Shown: positions 61,095 through 64,000 of the stretch, piece by piece
How positions within the stretch are numbered: the stretch's first letter is position 1
Layout of the letters: each line of letters opens with the position of its first letter
Assembly: GCF_000400505.1 (NCBI RefSeq)
Contig: NZ_CM001857.1
Span: 3,840,390 to 3,904,389 of the forward strand
DNA from: Musicola paradisiaca NCPPB 2511
GTDB taxonomy: Bacteria > Pseudomonadota > Gammaproteobacteria > Enterobacterales > Enterobacteriaceae
Direction of reading: 5' to 3'
DNA: 64,000 nt
Program-made: the position numbers and the translations under genes
Notes under the pieces: generated by a model
Seen by the model: the letters and a program-made list of their open reading frames with translations, nothing else
Told to the model about the DNA's origin: nothing
Database searches by the model: none

Positions 61095-62534
61095 ATGCGT
61101 TTTTCATCGATTCTTATCGGCATTGCCAGTTCTTTTCTTCTGTATACAAGCGCCCATGCGGCCACGGTTGAAGACCATATAAAATACTTACCAGACGGCG
61201 CAAACCTGGCAATGATAGTGCAGAAAATCGGGGCAACTACACCGACCATTGATTATCACAGCAATCAGATGGCATTGCCGGCCAGTACACAAAAAGTGAT
61301 TACCGCTCTGGCGGCCTTGCTGCAACTGGGGCCAGACTATCGCTTTATTACGACCATGGAAAGCCACGGCACGATCACCAACAGCGTTCTACGCGGTAAT
61401 CTGATCGTTCGTTTCAGCGGCGACCCAACGCTGAAACGTCAACAGATCCGCAGTATGATCCAGGATCTCAAAAAACGCGGTCTTCGCGAGATCGCGGGTG
61501 ATGTCCTCATCGACACATCCGTTTTTGCCAGTCACGATAAAGCTCCCGGATGGCCCTGGAATGATATGACGCAATGCTTTAGCGCTCCGCCCGCCGCAGC
61601 CATCGTCGACAGAAACTGCTTCTCTGTTTCACTTTACAGCGCCCCTAAAGCAGGCGAAACCGCTTTTATACGAGTGGCGTCCTATTATCCGGTTCAGATG
61701 TTCAGCGAAGTCCGCACGCTGGCTAAAGGCTCTCCTGATGCGCAGTATTGCGAGCTCGATGTCGTCCCTGGCGAACTCAACCGCTTCACACTCACCGGCT
61801 GTCTGACCCAACGCCCAGATCCTTTACCTTTGGCATTTGCTATTCAAGATGGCGCCAGCTATGCGGGAGCCATCGTCAAAGATGAGCTGGCACAGGCGGG
61901 TATAAATGTAACAGGTAATCTACGCCGACAAACCCTTCCAGGAACAGTGGGAACCGTATTAACCCAAACACAGTCCGAGCCGCTGCATGACCTACTGACA
62001 ACTATGTTGAAAAAGTCAGACAACATGATTGCCGATACTGTTTTTCGTACGATAGGACACGAAAGGTTTAAGGTGCCAGGTACATGGCGAGCTGGCGCCG
62101 ACGCTGTCCGCCAAATACTGAGACAAAAGGCTGGAGTAAATTTGGATAACAGCATCATCGTAGACGGTTCCGGCTTATCACGTCACAACCTGATTGCGCC
62201 AGCCACCATGATGCAGGTACTACAATATATTGCCCAACACGACAGCGAACTAAACTATATCAAAATGCTGCCACTGGCAGGCTACGACGGCACCCTGCGC
62301 TACCGCGGAGGATTGCATGAAGCAGGTTTGGACGGCAAAGTCTCGGCGAAGACAGGCGCACTTCAAGGGGTCTATAACCTGGCCGGTTTTATTACAACCG
62401 CAAGCGGTCAGCGTCTGGCTTTCGTACAATATCTTTCTGGCTATGCCGTGCCACCAGAGGATCAGAAAGAGCGCAGAATCCCTCTGGTGAGATTTGAGAC
62501 CCATCTCTATAAGGATATTTACCAGAGCAATTGA
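61095..62534 (+). CDS. dacB: D-alanyl-D-alanine carboxypeptidase/endopeptidase PBP4
   Basis: Periplasmic penicillin-binding protein that trims and cleaves peptidoglycan cross-links. The 479-residue protein has a signal peptide ending near residue 22 (AHA). Catalytic motifs are Ser64-Thr-Gln-Lys67 (PASTQK), Ser-Asp-Asn (LKKSDNMIADT) and Lys-Thr-Gly (SAKTG). A TTG four codons upstream was rejected. It is divergent from greA and convergent with obgE. Confidence 0.95.
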   Translation: MRFSSILIGIASSFLLYTSAHAATVEDHIKYLPDGANLAMIVQKIGATTPTIDYHSNQMALPASTQKVITALAALLQLGPDYRFITTMESHGTITNSVLRGNLIVRFSGDPTLKRQQIRSMIQDLKKRGLREIAGDVLIDTSVFASHDKAPGWPWNDMTQCFSAPPAAAIVDRNCFSVSLYSAPKAGETAFIRVASYYPVQMFSEVRTLAKGSPDAQYCELDVVPGELNRFTLTGCLTQRPDPLPLAFAIQDGASYAGAIVKDELAQAGINVTGNLRRQTLPGTVGTVLTQTQSEPLHDLLTTMLKKSDNMIADTVFRTIGHERFKVPGTWRAGADAVRQILRQKAGVNLDNSIIVDGSGLSRHNLIAPATMMQVLQYIAQHDSELNYIKMLPLAGYDGTLRYRGGLHEAGLDGKVSAKTGALQGVYNLAGFITTASGQRLAFVQYLSGYAVPPEDQKERRIPLVRFETHLYKDIYQSN

Positions 62535-62542
62535 TTATTAAA

Positions 62543-62582
62543 TAAAAATCCCCTTATCCATCAATTAGATAAGGGGATCGAA
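62543..62582 (-). terminator. Terminator after obgE
   Basis: ATCCCCTTATC and GATAAGGGGAT pair with a nine-base loop. On the minus strand TTTTTATTT follows, so it ends obgE transcription; it also faces the end of dacB. Confidence 0.88.
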
Positions 62583-62638
62583 TACCACTAACAAGCAAAT
62601 CTCTACTATGCAGGTGATGTGGAAGTCAAACCGATGTA

Positions 62639-64000
<1,362 letters not shown>

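Overview
The window is chromosomal DNA from a gram-negative enterobacterium. Most core genes match Escherichia coli proteins closely, and the accessory content (budAB-budR, FecIR-type iron locus, type I-E CRISPR repeats, moderate-to-high GC) points to the Pectobacteriaceae, most likely Dickeya or a close relative. The genus is an inference from gene content and was not tested by a search. There are no rRNA genes, insertion sequences, prophage genes or cas genes. Coding density is high.

Layout. (1) 0-10.4 kb: yhjE transporter, flavodoxin fldB, cptA-sdhE, ygfZ, trhA, an HD phosphohydrolase and the glycine cleavage operon gcvTHP. (2) 10.4-20.7 kb: accessory metabolism. An uncharacterised operon encodes a binding protein, a fused permease-ATPase, a GntR regulator broken by a frameshift, and a DUF1989 protein. 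It is followed by fucO with a perfect FNR box, and by the acetoin genes budA-budB with divergent budR. (3) 20.7-25.6 kb: Fur-controlled DUF1435 gene, three tandem tRNA-Leu(CAG) genes, a LysR/aldo-keto reductase pair, rsmC, holD, rimI. (4) 25.7-31.5 kb: iron locus with an ECF sigma factor, FecR-like anti-sigma factor, TonB-dependent transducer and an SbmA/YddA-like ABC transporter that carries a second frameshift. (5) 31.6-36.5 kb: deoCABD and a four-repeat orphan CRISPR array. (6) 36.5-64 kb: the conserved yhbQ-to-obgE block: ubiT/ubiU/ubiV for oxygen-independent ubiquinone synthesis, deaD, nlpI, pnp, rpsO, truB, rbfA, infB, nusA, rimP, metY, leuU, secG, glmM, folP, ftsH, rlmE, yhbY, greA, dacB, obgE.

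How it fits together. Two themes recur. The first is adaptation to low oxygen: FNR-type sites lie before fucO and ubiU, and the acetoin pathway is present. The second is iron: Fur-type sites lie before the sigma factor and the DUF1435 gene. The right-hand 22 kb is the classical transcription/translation/ribosome-assembly block, and several of its known control elements can be read in the sequence: the yrbN mini-ORF before deaD, the pnp leader stem, the heat-shock promoter of rlmE-ftsH, the GraL-type attenuator before greA, and TTG starts for pnp and rimP. The least explained parts are the DUF1989 operon, the iron locus with its ABC transporter, a long hairpin between fucO and budB, and the orphan CRISPR array. 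Both accessory operons carry a one-base homopolymer indel, so either assembly error or recent gene loss must be considered.
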